Shown in pieces: positions 23,647 through 31,951 of a stretch of DNA of 64,000 bases. A program made the translations under genes and the position numbers. The notes below the pieces were generated by a model. The model was not told the DNA's origin. It worked only from the letters and a program-made list of their open reading frames with translations, and searched no databases. The DNA is from Flavisolibacter nicotianae (GTDB taxonomy: Bacteria > Bacteroidota > Bacteroidia > Chitinophagales > Chitinophagaceae), in the NCBI RefSeq assembly GCF_003628535.1, contig NZ_RBCI01000002.1, positions 372,001-436,000 on the forward strand, read 5' to 3'. Position 1 is the stretch's first letter, and each line of letters starts with the position of its first letter.

Positions 23647-24942
23647 TCAGGAAACAGTTTTTCGTTCTTTTGCGCTTTGCATGTACAGCCAGTGGGCCAC
23701 CACGGGTGCGGCGTTGGTAACAAGGCCGTCGAAATTTCCTTCGTTGAGATACAGGTCGATCAGTAATTTATTGTCCAGTGACCACACGTAGGCTTTTTTC
23801 CCGGCGGCGTGCACCTGGGCTACATCCGCAGCCCGGTAACCACCGGTGTATTGCGGCGCCCATACCTGTGCGTTGATCTCGCGTACATCATTCCAGTCCA
23901 GTTCTGTCAACGAAGGGGTGTTCTGATGATCCGGAAGTTGTTTAAAACAATCCCGCAGGTAGGTATCTGGGATGCCGATGTAGATACGCAGCTCGCGGCC
24001 CATAGCGGCAGCCCGTTCGTGATAGTCGCGCTGCAGGTTCCGGATCATTTCCAGGTCGCATTCTTTTTTGATGTCGAGCCAAACTACTTCGAGTGGTGTC
24101 TGGTACAGGACGGTGTCCAACATTTCCTGCAGCGTCGGGACTTGGCCACCTTTTCGCAATTCCAGGGCTTTTACTTCGGCCAGTGTGTGGTTGTGCAGCA
24201 GGCCGCCATAGATCTTGTGGCGGATGGTGTGGATCGAAAAAAAACTGTCGTGAAAAATGACCGGCACCTTGTCCTTTGTCATGCGCACATCGATCTCGAT
24301 CCCGGTGGCTCCAATCCGGGCTGCCAGCCTTGTCATCTCCAGGGTATTTTCCGAGACATGCAAAAAATCCACGTTGCGGGCACCACCGCGGTGCGCAATG
24401 ATGTCAAGCGGCGGCACGGCCGGCAAGGGTTGTTCAAAGTGAAACGAAAGTTCCTTAACTGGCGTCCTGTTGCCGTAGCCAAAGAAGCCGTGAAATGCAA
24501 ACTGCCCGTTCGGATTTTGCAGGGCGTTGACGCCATTTTTTAGTACCAGTCGTACCAAGCCGGTACCATTCGCCGCCGCCCTTCGCCAGTAGCCGTTCAG
24601 CAGGATATCGTCGCCCTGGCGTTTGCCTGTGGTAACGATATAGGTGCCGTTCTTTTCGCAGAAGAAGGAGAGGTGGTATTTTGTTTTCCTTCCATCGACC
24701 GTATAGCTCCATTTCAGCACGGCGTCGTTGCCAAAAAATGTATTGCCGTAGCCGATGTTATAGATGCCCTGCAGGTCGTTGCACGAAGAGGCGTCCAGCG
24801 GAACGGTGTCGGGCTCGAAAAATTGCTTCCACCGGCTGCGGGGCTTGGGAACCAGGCGTGTGTGGTACGCAACATAGGCGATTGCACCCGCCAGCAAAAC
24901 CACCGTGATCAGTATCGATCGAATTTGCTTTGCGCCCTTCAT
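23647..24942 (-). CDS. Glycerophosphodiester phosphodiesterase with N-terminal extra domain
   Basis: The 431-residue protein is membrane-anchored or exported by one N-terminal helix (ILITVVLLAGAIAYVAY). Residues 50-165 form a beta-rich domain I cannot name. The GDPD TIM barrel follows (about 178-425), with IIAHRGGARN, ENTLEMTRLAARIGATGIEIDVRMTKD and VIFHDSFF providing the two catalytic histidines and metal-binding acids. It should cleave glycerophosphodiesters to glycerol-3-phosphate at the envelope. It is divergent from the HD hydrolase gene, with 127 bases between starts. Confidence 0.87.
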   Translation of the reverse strand: MKGAKQIRSILITVVLLAGAIAYVAYHTRLVPKPRSRWKQFFEPDTVPLDASSCNDLQGIYNIGYGNTFFGNDAVLKWSYTVDGRKTKYHLSFFCEKNGTYIVTTGKRQGDDILLNGYWRRAAANGTGLVRLVLKNGVNALQNPNGQFAFHGFFGYGNRTPVKELSFHFEQPLPAVPPLDIIAHRGGARNVDFLHVSENTLEMTRLAARIGATGIEIDVRMTKDKVPVIFHDSFFSIHTIRHKIYGGLLHNHTLAEVKALELRKGGQVPTLQEMLDTVLYQTPLEVVWLDIKKECDLEMIRNLQRDYHERAAAMGRELRIYIGIPDTYLRDCFKQLPDHQNTPSLTELDWNDVREINAQVWAPQYTGGYRAADVAQVHAAGKKAYVWSLDNKLLIDLYLNEGNFDGLVTNAAPVVAHWLYMQSAKERKTVS

Positions 24943-25069
24943 AACACAGCCTTTTTTTCAATTGCTTGCAAGAAACAGGCCGCCGCGCCAGCTGGCGGTC
25001 CTGTTGTTTTCAGTTGCAAGGTCTGCCAAATTCAATCGCCTGTGGCTTGTTGTTTGCACAGCGAAATGG

Positions 25070-25642
25070 ATGGACAGCGTGCTTGAAATTGTAAAAGCGT
25101 ATGCGGACAAAGCGCACGGGAACCAGCAGCGCAAATATTCGCCGGAGCGGTTTATTGAGCATCCTGTGCGTGTTATGGAAATCTGCCGGTGCCATACCGG
25201 CAAACAGACCTTGCTGGCGGCAGCCTTACTGCACGATGTGCTGGAAGATACGCCGGTGACAGAGCAGGACCTTTACCGTTTTTTGCTGGGTGTGATGGCG
25301 GAAGAAGAGGCCAGCGAAACCACGCTACTGGTGGTCGAACTGACCGATGTGTTTACCAAGGCGGCGCACCCGCAATGGAACCGCAAAAAGCGGAAGAAAA
25401 AAGAAGCGGAACGTATCCGGACAACCAGCGGCGATTCGCAAACGGTGAAGTATGCCGACATCATCGACAACTGCCGCGGAATTGCAAACCAGGATCCCGA
25501 TTTTGCCGGCGTCTTTCTGCGGGAATGCCGGGACCTTTTGCGGGTGATTCAAAAAGGCGAGCAGGCACTTTATCGCGAAGCCATTGAAACGGTGCATGCA
25601 GGTTTGCAACAGCTTCGCCTGCACGGACCATCGAGGGGATGA
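25070..25642 (+). CDS. HD-domain phosphohydrolase
   Basis: The 190-residue protein has the SpoT/RelA hydrolase-like HD pattern: YADKAHGNQQRKYSPERFIEHPVRVMEI, then LLAAALLHDVLEDTPVTEQ and VKYADIIDNCRGIA. These give the H...HD...D metal ligands. It has no synthetase domain and resembles stand-alone small (p)ppGpp hydrolases (Mesh1/SAH type), though general HD hydrolases look similar. A very basic insert (RKKRKKKEAERIR) lies near residue 105. The start is set at MDSVLEIVKAYADKA, where the family begins. Confidence 0.82.
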   Translation: MDSVLEIVKAYADKAHGNQQRKYSPERFIEHPVRVMEICRCHTGKQTLLAAALLHDVLEDTPVTEQDLYRFLLGVMAEEEASETTLLVVELTDVFTKAAHPQWNRKKRKKKEAERIRTTSGDSQTVKYADIIDNCRGIANQDPDFAGVFLRECRDLLRVIQKGEQALYREAIETVHAGLQQLRLHGPSRG

Positions 25643-25664
25643 AAGCCTAAGTCACCACAGGAAA

Positions 25665-25952
25665 TCATACCTGGCGTGAGTGACTGGCGCCGGTCAGCGC
25701 TCTTTCCAATTCCGTTACAAATTTTTCAAATTCGGGCCAGGCCGTGCCGCTGGTTTCCCTTGCTTTTTCGTAGGCAGCAGCATACTTTTCCCGGGTCTCG
25801 TTCAGCGCTGCCGACAGCGCGGTGTTGCCGCTTGCTTCGGCTGCTTTAGTTGCCGATGTAAGGAGCTGACATATCGCTTCAAAGTTTCCTTCGCTGCTTC
25901 GCAGTTCGCGAATCTGTTCTAAAAAATCATCGGGAGATTGGTTATCAGGCAT
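25665..25952 (-). CDS. Small helical hypothetical protein (95 residues)
   Basis: The sequence is mostly helical and acidic (DDFLEQIRELRSSEGNFEAI, KAAEASGNTALSAALNETRE) and probably a small cytoplasmic protein. No family is recognised. It lies 29 bases before the MsrB-like gene's stop on the same strand and may be co-transcribed with it. Confidence 0.55.
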   Translation of the reverse strand: MPDNQSPDDFLEQIRELRSSEGNFEAICQLLTSATKAAEASGNTALSAALNETREKYAAAYEKARETSGTAWPEFEKFVTELERALTGASHSRQV

Positions 25953-25981
25953 AGACTGTCAATAAAAGACTTGGTAAAAAA

Positions 25982-26290
25982 TCACGCACCGGTTTTCCGT
26001 ATAGACTCTCCGTTGATACAGTAGCGAACACCGGTCGGCGTGTGTTTGTGTTGGAACAGGTGCCCCAGGTGCAGCCCGCAAGTGCGACAAAGAAGTTGAA
26101 TTCGACATCTCCCGTATGTGTGCAGCGGGTTTTGCTTTACACCGCTTTCCAGTGCCTGCCAGAACGAAGGAAAGCCACAGCCGGCATCGAACTGTTTGTC
26201 TGCATCAAACAAAGGCGAGCCACAGGCTGCACAGACATATGGGCCTGTGGCCTCTTCGTTTGAATTATGATCGGTGAAATGGTTTTTCAA
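25982..26290 (-). CDS. MsrB-like (SelR domain) methionine sulfoxide reductase
   Basis: The 102-residue protein keeps the SelR layout: two zinc CxxC pairs (VCAACGSPLF and LCRTCGLHLGHLF), FDAGCGFPSFW in place of the usual SGTGWPSF, and PTGVRYCINGESI with the catalytic cysteine. It is shorter than usual, the conserved tryptophan of GWPSF is replaced by phenylalanine, and the segment before PTG reads QHKH rather than DGP. It is therefore either a divergent MsrB, reducing methionine-R-sulfoxide with thioredoxin, or a family member with altered substrate. Confidence 0.78.
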   Translation of the reverse strand: MKNHFTDHNSNEEATGPYVCAACGSPLFDADKQFDAGCGFPSFWQALESGVKQNPLHTYGRCRIQLLCRTCGLHLGHLFQHKHTPTGVRYCINGESIRKTGA

Positions 26291-26329
26291 TGACGGGGAA
26301 CTTTGGCAGAAAAGCCGGGTGAAACAGAC

Positions 26330-26434
26330 TTACGCTTCTTTCCAGATAGAAGCGGCGTGACGGCGGGAGTCATAGTTGGCGCTGGCTGCAACCTGGCCGG
26401 GTTTTTCGGAACGCACCAAAACAGGACGACTCAT
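26330..26434 (-). CDS. Possible 34-residue small protein
   Basis: The frame reads MSRPVLVRSEKPGQVAASAN, continues YDSRRHAASIWKEA and stops. A textbook ribosome site (AAGGAG, seven bases before the ATG) precedes it, and an AT-rich, promoter-like stretch lies near 26500. The GQVAASANYDSRR part faintly recalls the VVASASYEAR segment of Y-family DNA polymerases, but the match is short and may be chance. It fills most of the 326-base gap between the MsrB-like gene and the M28 peptidase gene. Confidence 0.38.
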   Translation of the reverse strand: MSRPVLVRSEKPGQVAASANYDSRRHAASIWKEA

Positions 26435-26616
26435 GATCTTTCTCCTTCTTCTCTCTGCACTGTTTTCTTTTCTGTTTTCCATATACTGTTTTGTTTAAGA
26501 AAGAAGAAAACAAAATAGTGCCAAAAATTTCGCAATGTGCCAGCCCGCAGGTAATCTGTTCGCTTTGTTGTATTTGTTTTTACATTCGTTCGTATATCCC
26601 TTAACAAATTTTTGTC

Positions 26617-28110
26617 ATGAAGAAAACTGTTTGTGCTGCCGGGTTGCTTCTCCTGTTGTTGCAGGTGCAGGCGCAGAAAAAAAACCGTGTGCCTGTTGCC
26701 GGTACCAATCCGCCGGCACTGGCGTCGATTAAAGAAGCCGACCTGCAACGTGATTTGTATGCAATGGCCGCCGATCATTTCCGCGGTCGTGAAGCCGGTA
26801 CGCTCGACGAGCTAAGGGCATCCATGTGGTGGGCCGAAGAGCTGCGCAAAGAAGGACTGCAACCTGCCGGTGACGATGGTACGTATTTCCAATATTTCAA
26901 CCTGTACCGCAACCGCATTTCTCCTGCCAGCACGGTTGCCATCAACCGCACCGTGCTGGGTTTGTGGAGCGATGTGTTGATTGCACAAACCGCACCGGCC
27001 ACGCTGTCTGTTCCTGTTGTTTATGTTGGCAAAGGAGCAAAAGAAGACCTGGATAAAGCCGACATCAGGGGAAAGGCGGTTGCCATACAGGCATCCACCG
27101 AAGGACTCAATTTGCAGGTGTCGCTGCCGGAGCGGCGCTACATGGGCTATGTGTTGAACAAGTACCGCACAGAGTTAACCAACAGGGGGGCGGCCGCCAT
27201 TATTTTTCTTGCCGATGCCATGGGCGAAAAAAGCTGGAGCCAGGTGGTGCCCGCCATGAGCCGCGGGCTTTATGATGTGGAAGGCGGTGCCAATGCGACC
27301 GTCAGCGCAAAACCGCCGGTGCTATGGCTGCACGGCAATGCCGTAAACAGGCTGCAGAACGGGGCCACGCTAACGGTCAACATCACCGTTGAAAGTTTTC
27401 TTTATCCATCCGTCAATATTGTTGCCAAGGCAGAAGGAACGGACAAGGCCTTGAAGAACGAATACGTGTTGTTCAGCGGGCACCAGGATCACGACGGGGT
27501 GCGGCAGCCCTATGGAACCGACAGTATTTACAACGGCGCCGACGACAACGCAACCGTGAGTGTGGCGCTGATGGCCATTGCCAGGGCTTTTAAAAAAGCA
27601 CCGGGCAAACGCTCCGCTCTATTTGTCTGGCATGGGGCCGAAGAACGGGGCTTGCTGGGGTCGCGGTGGTACAGTGCGCATCCAACGGTTCCTGCAACCT
27701 CCATCGTGGCCGTATTGAACGGCGACATGATGGGACGAAACTCGCCGGACAGTGCCGCCTTGCTTGGCGCCCAGCCGCCGCACCGCAATTCACCCGACCT
27801 GGTGGCGATGGCGATGGAAGCCAATAACGAAGGACCGAAATTCAAGCTGGATACTTTGTGGGATAAACCCACACATGTGGAGGGCTGGTATTTTCGCAGC
27901 GATCACCTGCCCTATGCCCGCGCCGGTTTCCCCGCGGTTTTTTACACCTCGCTTTTACACCCCAATTATCACACACCGATGGATGAAGCCGACCGCATCG
28001 ATTATGGCAAACTCAAACGCATGACCGAGTGGATGTACCGCACCGGTTGGAAAGTGGCCAATGCCGCCAGCCGCCCAAAAGTGGACGAAGGATTTAAACT
28101 GGAACGATAG
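26617..28110 (+). CDS. Secreted M28-family metallopeptidase
   Basis: The 497-residue protein has a signal peptide (MKKTVCAAGLLLLLLQVQAQ), a PA-type insert domain (about residues 130-260), and the M28 zinc aminopeptidase fold. The five expected metal ligands are visible in order: His in FSGHQDHDG, Asp in NGADDNATVS, Glu-Glu in GAEERGLLGSR, Asp in LNGDMMGR, and His in LLHPNYHTPMDEAD. It should release N-terminal residues from peptides in the periplasm or outside. It is monocistronic, ended by a strong two-way terminator shared with the lipoprotein gene. Confidence 0.92.
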   Translation: MKKTVCAAGLLLLLLQVQAQKKNRVPVAGTNPPALASIKEADLQRDLYAMAADHFRGREAGTLDELRASMWWAEELRKEGLQPAGDDGTYFQYFNLYRNRISPASTVAINRTVLGLWSDVLIAQTAPATLSVPVVYVGKGAKEDLDKADIRGKAVAIQASTEGLNLQVSLPERRYMGYVLNKYRTELTNRGAAAIIFLADAMGEKSWSQVVPAMSRGLYDVEGGANATVSAKPPVLWLHGNAVNRLQNGATLTVNITVESFLYPSVNIVAKAEGTDKALKNEYVLFSGHQDHDGVRQPYGTDSIYNGADDNATVSVALMAIARAFKKAPGKRSALFVWHGAEERGLLGSRWYSAHPTVPATSIVAVLNGDMMGRNSPDSAALLGAQPPHRNSPDLVAMAMEANNEGPKFKLDTLWDKPTHVEGWYFRSDHLPYARAGFPAVFYTSLLHPNYHTPMDEADRIDYGKLKRMTEWMYRTGWKVANAASRPKVDEGFKLER

Positions 28111-28309
28111 GTTGCCGTACATCATTTTGAAAAATGCACGGACGGTATTGAGTTGGCACTCGGGCAGAGGGCAATTGCAGATGTATGTTGGCTGATGGCT
28201 GAATGCGGATTACCAACTCTTCCTGCTATCCAGGCCATTCAATTGAAAAGGGTATTACACCAGGATGTGTGCGACGTATGGGATGGATGCGATAGAAATT
28301 GGTTCAGAA

Positions 28310-28347
28310 ACAAAAAGAAGCGTTTCCTTGTGAACGCTTCTTTTTGT
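28310..28347. terminator. Bidirectional terminator between M28 peptidase and lipoprotein genes
   Basis: ACAAAAAGAAGCGTT (28310-28324) pairs perfectly with AACGCTTCTTTTTGT (28333-28347), with A and T tracts at the ends for both directions. Confidence 0.88.
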
Positions 28348-28394
28348 TCAATCCTGTCCATCTTATGCATCCCAATACTCCGGTTCAGAGACAG

Positions 28395-28724
28395 CTATTT
28401 ACAATTTCGCGCCATTTGGGCAACTTCCGTTGTATCGGATAAATGCGAAAGCAGGGTGGCGCTGTCGGCGTTGGGATATTTTTGCTGCACCTGGCCATAA
28501 ATGCATTTGCAAAGAACGTACGCCTGCTGCTCGCCGAGACGTACTTTGGCATTGTCGACGCAGGGCGCCAGGAATTCAAGCGCATTGCGATCCATGCCTG
28601 TCTGGCTTGTGTCGCCTGCAGCAGTGAGGGCTGCCGCTGAATCTTTTTTGCTTTCTGTCGTTGCAGACTGGTTGTTGCAAGCCAACAGGAACAGGCCGCT
28701 CAAAAGAAAAATCAGTTTATACAT
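28395..28724 (-). CDS. Small hypothetical lipoprotein
   Basis: The 109-residue product begins MYKLIFLLSGLFLLAC with the lipobox cysteine at residue 16. A Ser/Thr/Asp linker follows, then a helical domain with three cysteines (APCVDNAKVRL, YVLCKCIYGQVQQKYP). No family is named. The start is the ATG that gives the signal peptide. It lies 72 bases downstream of the 541-residue protein gene and on the same strand. Confidence 0.7.
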   Translation of the reverse strand: MYKLIFLLSGLFLLACNNQSATTESKKDSAAALTAAGDTSQTGMDRNALEFLAPCVDNAKVRLGEQQAYVLCKCIYGQVQQKYPNADSATLLSHLSDTTEVAQMARNCK

Positions 28725-28796
28725 AATTGCTTTTTTAGTGAAAGGGTTCTTCTGGTTGCTGCAAATAAAATACCACGGGGCAGCTGGCGGCATGCG

Positions 28797-30422
28797 CTAC
28801 TGAAAGTCTTTTGGATCGAACGTTGGCGGACTTTGGTACACGTAGAGCGAAGATTTGGCCCTGACAGTGATCTCTCCGTCCTTTTCCTGCAGGTTTATTT
28901 CCACATTTGCCGCATCGCTGTAGCGCTTGTTGCCTTCTTTTTCGTTAAGCGGTATGTAAACCGGTGCGCCGGATGTGGATTTTGTTGTCTGCGCAATGTT
29001 GGTGATGGTAAGATCATGACGAAGCAGGGGTTGCGAAGGCAGCACACGCCGGAAAAAATCCTTGATCACCCAGGCGTTGGCGAGAATCTTTTTGTTGTCC
29101 TGCTGCAGGAGGCTGTTGTTTTCTTCGGTAAACGGGAAAAAGGCGGGGTTGTCCAGGTGCACCCATTCGCGACCAAAAACAAAATTAAAACGGCCAAAGT
29201 CCGGCTGAAAGCGGAACCTGAACACGTCACCACTTTTAATGGCAACCGCTATCAGGCGGGAATTTTTGTTGATCAGGGGGTTGTCAACCCCGAAATAAAA
29301 TAGGAGCACATCGTAGGTGGTTTCGTTCCGGATGGTCATGGTGCTGTTTCCATCGTTGGCCGGCATCTTTGTGACATCCGGTATAGGCGTGACGCCTGTT
29401 TGTAAGGATGCTCTTTTGCCTTTATTTTCCTGCAGGGTTGCAAGGTAGAAAAATCCCTTCAGGTTCTTTTCATTGACGCTGCTTCTCAACTGGTCTTTGG
29501 CCGATGTGGTTTCTACGGCATCCATGTATTTGTCCTCGGTTTGCAGTGGCCGTTTGTTCCCCGGGTTGAATTGCAAAACAAGAAAGACCACCGCAACAAT
29601 GACGAAAAGACCCCCACCGGCGTAATACATCCAAGTACGGTTAGCCGGCTTTTGCCTGCCTTTTTCCGGAACGATTGCCTGGACAGAGAAACCATCTTCG
29701 TACTGCTGCAATTCCACTTGCAAGTCCGGTTCCGTTTTAAGCTGGCGAAGACTGGCGCAAAGGGCTTTCAAATAGGCAGGAGAGGCATCGAGCCGGAAGC
29801 GCTTCAGTACCTGCACCAGAGCGGTGAGTACAGCAGTGCGCTGCACATCGCAGGCCGCAGGCAAGTGATTGATGCAGTGTATCCAATTCGGCGAAAAAGC
29901 AAAATCCAGAACGGTTTCATTCCGCACAAACTGCTCCCAGCTTAAAAGCGCCACTGTTTGTTCAAGGTGATGCAGGTAGTCGTTGATGGCCTCACATGCA
30001 ATGGCCTGGTGCGGTGGCAAAACAAACGAACGGTAATCCAGCAGCTTTTGCAGGGTTTGGTAATCATCGTTTTTTTGCAGGGCCTCTTTCGATGCAATTC
30101 GAAATGCCTGTGCAAAGGAGCTTGAAATAAACTGTACAAAGGCAGGATTATAGCTCAGGAAAGCCGCTTTGCTCATCTTTTCCGCATCAAACACGCCTTC
30201 TTCCAAAAACTGCAGCAAACCTTCCTGCTCGTAAATGGTGCGGTGAAACGCCCACGTGGCCGGTGTAGTATGCTGGAGCAACTTTGTTGCTTCATCCCTT
30301 TCCGCAGAAGTGCCGAGGCGGTTCAGCGCCATCTCGATCGTGTCGGGAGAAAACCTGGTGCTTTCTGCCGGTGTAAGTGAAAGTAAGTTGATGGGGGAGC
30401 TGTATGTCGTTTGAGCAGGCAA
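28797..30422 (-). CDS. Large hypothetical single-pass membrane protein (541 residues)
   Basis: I do not recognise this protein. Residues 1-255 are helical and soluble (LTPAESTRFSPDTIEMALNR at the start). One membrane helix lies at about 268-288 (YYAGGGLFVIVAVVFLVLQF). A periplasmic half of about 250 residues follows, with beta-like stretches (NETTYDVLLFYFGVDNPLIN, FRFRFQPDFGRFNFVFGREW). The layout, a cytoplasmic helical domain, a helix and a beta-rich outer domain, would suit an envelope sensor or anchor, but this is inference. A small lipoprotein gene follows on the same strand. Confidence 0.7.
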   Translation of the reverse strand: MPAQTTYSSPINLLSLTPAESTRFSPDTIEMALNRLGTSAERDEATKLLQHTTPATWAFHRTIYEQEGLLQFLEEGVFDAEKMSKAAFLSYNPAFVQFISSSFAQAFRIASKEALQKNDDYQTLQKLLDYRSFVLPPHQAIACEAINDYLHHLEQTVALLSWEQFVRNETVLDFAFSPNWIHCINHLPAACDVQRTAVLTALVQVLKRFRLDASPAYLKALCASLRQLKTEPDLQVELQQYEDGFSVQAIVPEKGRQKPANRTWMYYAGGGLFVIVAVVFLVLQFNPGNKRPLQTEDKYMDAVETTSAKDQLRSSVNEKNLKGFFYLATLQENKGKRASLQTGVTPIPDVTKMPANDGNSTMTIRNETTYDVLLFYFGVDNPLINKNSRLIAVAIKSGDVFRFRFQPDFGRFNFVFGREWVHLDNPAFFPFTEENNSLLQQDNKKILANAWVIKDFFRRVLPSQPLLRHDLTITNIAQTTKSTSGAPVYIPLNEKEGNKRYSDAANVEINLQEKDGEITVRAKSSLYVYQSPPTFDPKDFQ

Positions 30423-30815
30423 AGCAGTGTGTTTGGTTTGGTAATAAAACAGCCCTGAAAATAAAATCTATTTCACTGAATTGAAAATTGCAGCGGTTCT
30501 TTTTCTGCCGAATGGGATTTCGACCCGTACAAGTGTGCCCTTTCTTCGTCAAGGTAAACTGTGAAAGAGAAACACAATCGTTGTTCTATTGCTGATAATG
30601 TAAGAAAATAGTACGCTCTTACTGAGCTAGGTTCTCTCTTCTAATTCTTTTTCTATTAACACAATGCCCTGACGGGGCAAAAAGAAAAGCCGTTGGTAAA
30701 GACGCCAACCAGTAGCAAAAAGCCTCCATCAGAATGACTGATGAAGGCTTTGAAGTATTGTGCTTAAGCAAGGGTCTGTGTAAATGCCACTTCCCCCTTG
30801 GGGGACAGAGGGGGC
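30423..30815. other. 393-base gap between the 541-residue gene and pdxA
   Basis: No convincing gene is seen. The gap holds the pdxA terminator (30717-30749), a small GCCC/GGGC hairpin near 30666, and a palindromic CCCCCTTGGGGG stretch at 30790-30815 of the type found scattered between Bacteroidetes genes. The promoter of the 541-residue gene must lie near 30430-30560. Confidence 0.6.
30717..30749 (-). terminator. Rho-independent terminator of pdxA
   Basis: AGCCTCCATCAG (30721-30732) pairs with CTGATGAAGGCT (30738-30749), and on the minus strand the stem is followed by five T residues. It lies 67 bases past the pdxA stop. Confidence 0.85.
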
Positions 30816-31889
30816 TTACTCTTCTATCTTTTCGTCTTCCACATTCTTCAGTACTTCGGCCGTGATCTTGCGCAAGGGGTTTTTGTTGCGTTCGTCGTAT
30901 TCGCCTCGGCGTTTGATGATGTCGATGCATTCAAAAACAGCCGTCATAAAAGACGTGTGGTCGGCGATGTTCTTGCCCGCAATATCAAAGGCTGTTCCGT
31001 GGTCGGGAGAGGTGCGGACAAACTGCAAACCGGCCGTATAGTTCACGCCTTCACCGGCTGCAATGGTTTTGAACGGAATGAGTCCCTGGTCGTGGTACAT
31101 GGCCAGCACCGCATCGAACTGCAGGTAGCTGCGGCGGGCAAAAAAAGCATCGGCACTGTAAGGGCCAAAGGCGTTCATCCGGTGCTTGGCTTCTTTCACA
31201 GCCGGTAAAATGATCCTTTGTTCCTCGTCGCCAATCAATCCTTCGTCGCCGGCATGCGGGTTCAGTCCCAGCACAGCGATCTTGGGTTTGTCGATGCCAA
31301 AGTCGCGGCGCAGGCTGTTGTTGAGCAACTGCAGTTTGGAAAGAATTGCTTCACGGGTAATGTTTGCTGCCACGTCTTTCAGTGCCAGGTGTTCGGTCAC
31401 CAAGGCCACCCGCAGGTTGTCGGCATACAGGAGCATCAGCACATCCCTGGCATTGCCAACGGCTTTCAAAAAAGGCGTATGGCCGGTATAGGCAAAAGCT
31501 TCGCTTTGTACATTTTTTTTATGGATAGGGGCGGTTACAATTCCCTGGATATGTCCTGCCTTTAGCGCATCGGCGGCAGCCAGCAGGGACTTTACGGCGT
31601 ACATGCCACCGGCATCGGTCAGTTGTCCCGGTGTGATGGTCATTTCTTCTTCCCAGCAATTGAAAATATTGATCTGCTTTGGACTGAGTTTGGAAAAATC
31701 CTTGATGATCTGGTAATTGAAATGGGCCTCGGGCACAGCCTTGCGGTAAAAATTCAGCAGCTTGTTGGAGCCGAAGATCACCGGCGTGCAGTATTCGAGA
31801 AGACGGAGGTCCGAAAAGGTTTTGATGATCACTTCCGGGCCAATGCCGTTGATGTCGCCAATACTAATTCCTATGACGGGTTTGTTCAT
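30816..31889 (-). CDS. pdxA: 4-hydroxythreonine-4-phosphate dehydrogenase
   Basis: PdxA oxidises 4-phosphohydroxy-L-threonine in the DXP-dependent pathway to pyridoxal phosphate. The 357-residue protein starts MNKPVIGISIGDINGIGPEV, the family's N-terminal substrate loop. It carries the metal-binding histidine stretches VTAPIHKKNVQ, GLNPHAGDEGLIGDEE and MYHDQGLIPFKTI, plus FVRTSPDHGTAFDIAGK near the end. Length is normal. The start is set at Met-Asn-Lys, nine codons inside the longest frame. It is divergent from rsmA with about 60 bases between starts, an arrangement where the two genes probably share a control region. Confidence 0.95.
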   Translation of the reverse strand: MNKPVIGISIGDINGIGPEVIIKTFSDLRLLEYCTPVIFGSNKLLNFYRKAVPEAHFNYQIIKDFSKLSPKQINIFNCWEEEMTITPGQLTDAGGMYAVKSLLAAADALKAGHIQGIVTAPIHKKNVQSEAFAYTGHTPFLKAVGNARDVLMLLYADNLRVALVTEHLALKDVAANITREAILSKLQLLNNSLRRDFGIDKPKIAVLGLNPHAGDEGLIGDEEQRIILPAVKEAKHRMNAFGPYSADAFFARRSYLQFDAVLAMYHDQGLIPFKTIAAGEGVNYTAGLQFVRTSPDHGTAFDIAGKNIADHTSFMTAVFECIDIIKRRGEYDERNKNPLRKITAEVLKNVEDEKIEE

Positions 31890-31951
31890 AATGAAAATAA
31901 GGACAAAGAAAAGCAATCGGGCTTAAACTTGCGAGGGCTAATTTTGCGCCG

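Noticed and set aside
26303-26518. 71-codon plus-strand frame upstream of the M28 gene
   Set aside because: It lacks a ribosome site, and a better-supported short frame with AAGGAG lies on the opposite strand.
28153-28500. 115-codon plus-strand frame downstream of the M28 gene
   Set aside because: It runs through a strong two-way terminator into the antisense of a lipoprotein gene.
30790-30815. Palindromic CCCCCTTGGGGG stretch as a terminator for pdxA
   Set aside because: It has no T tract on the pdxA side, and a proper terminator lies further on at 30717-30749.
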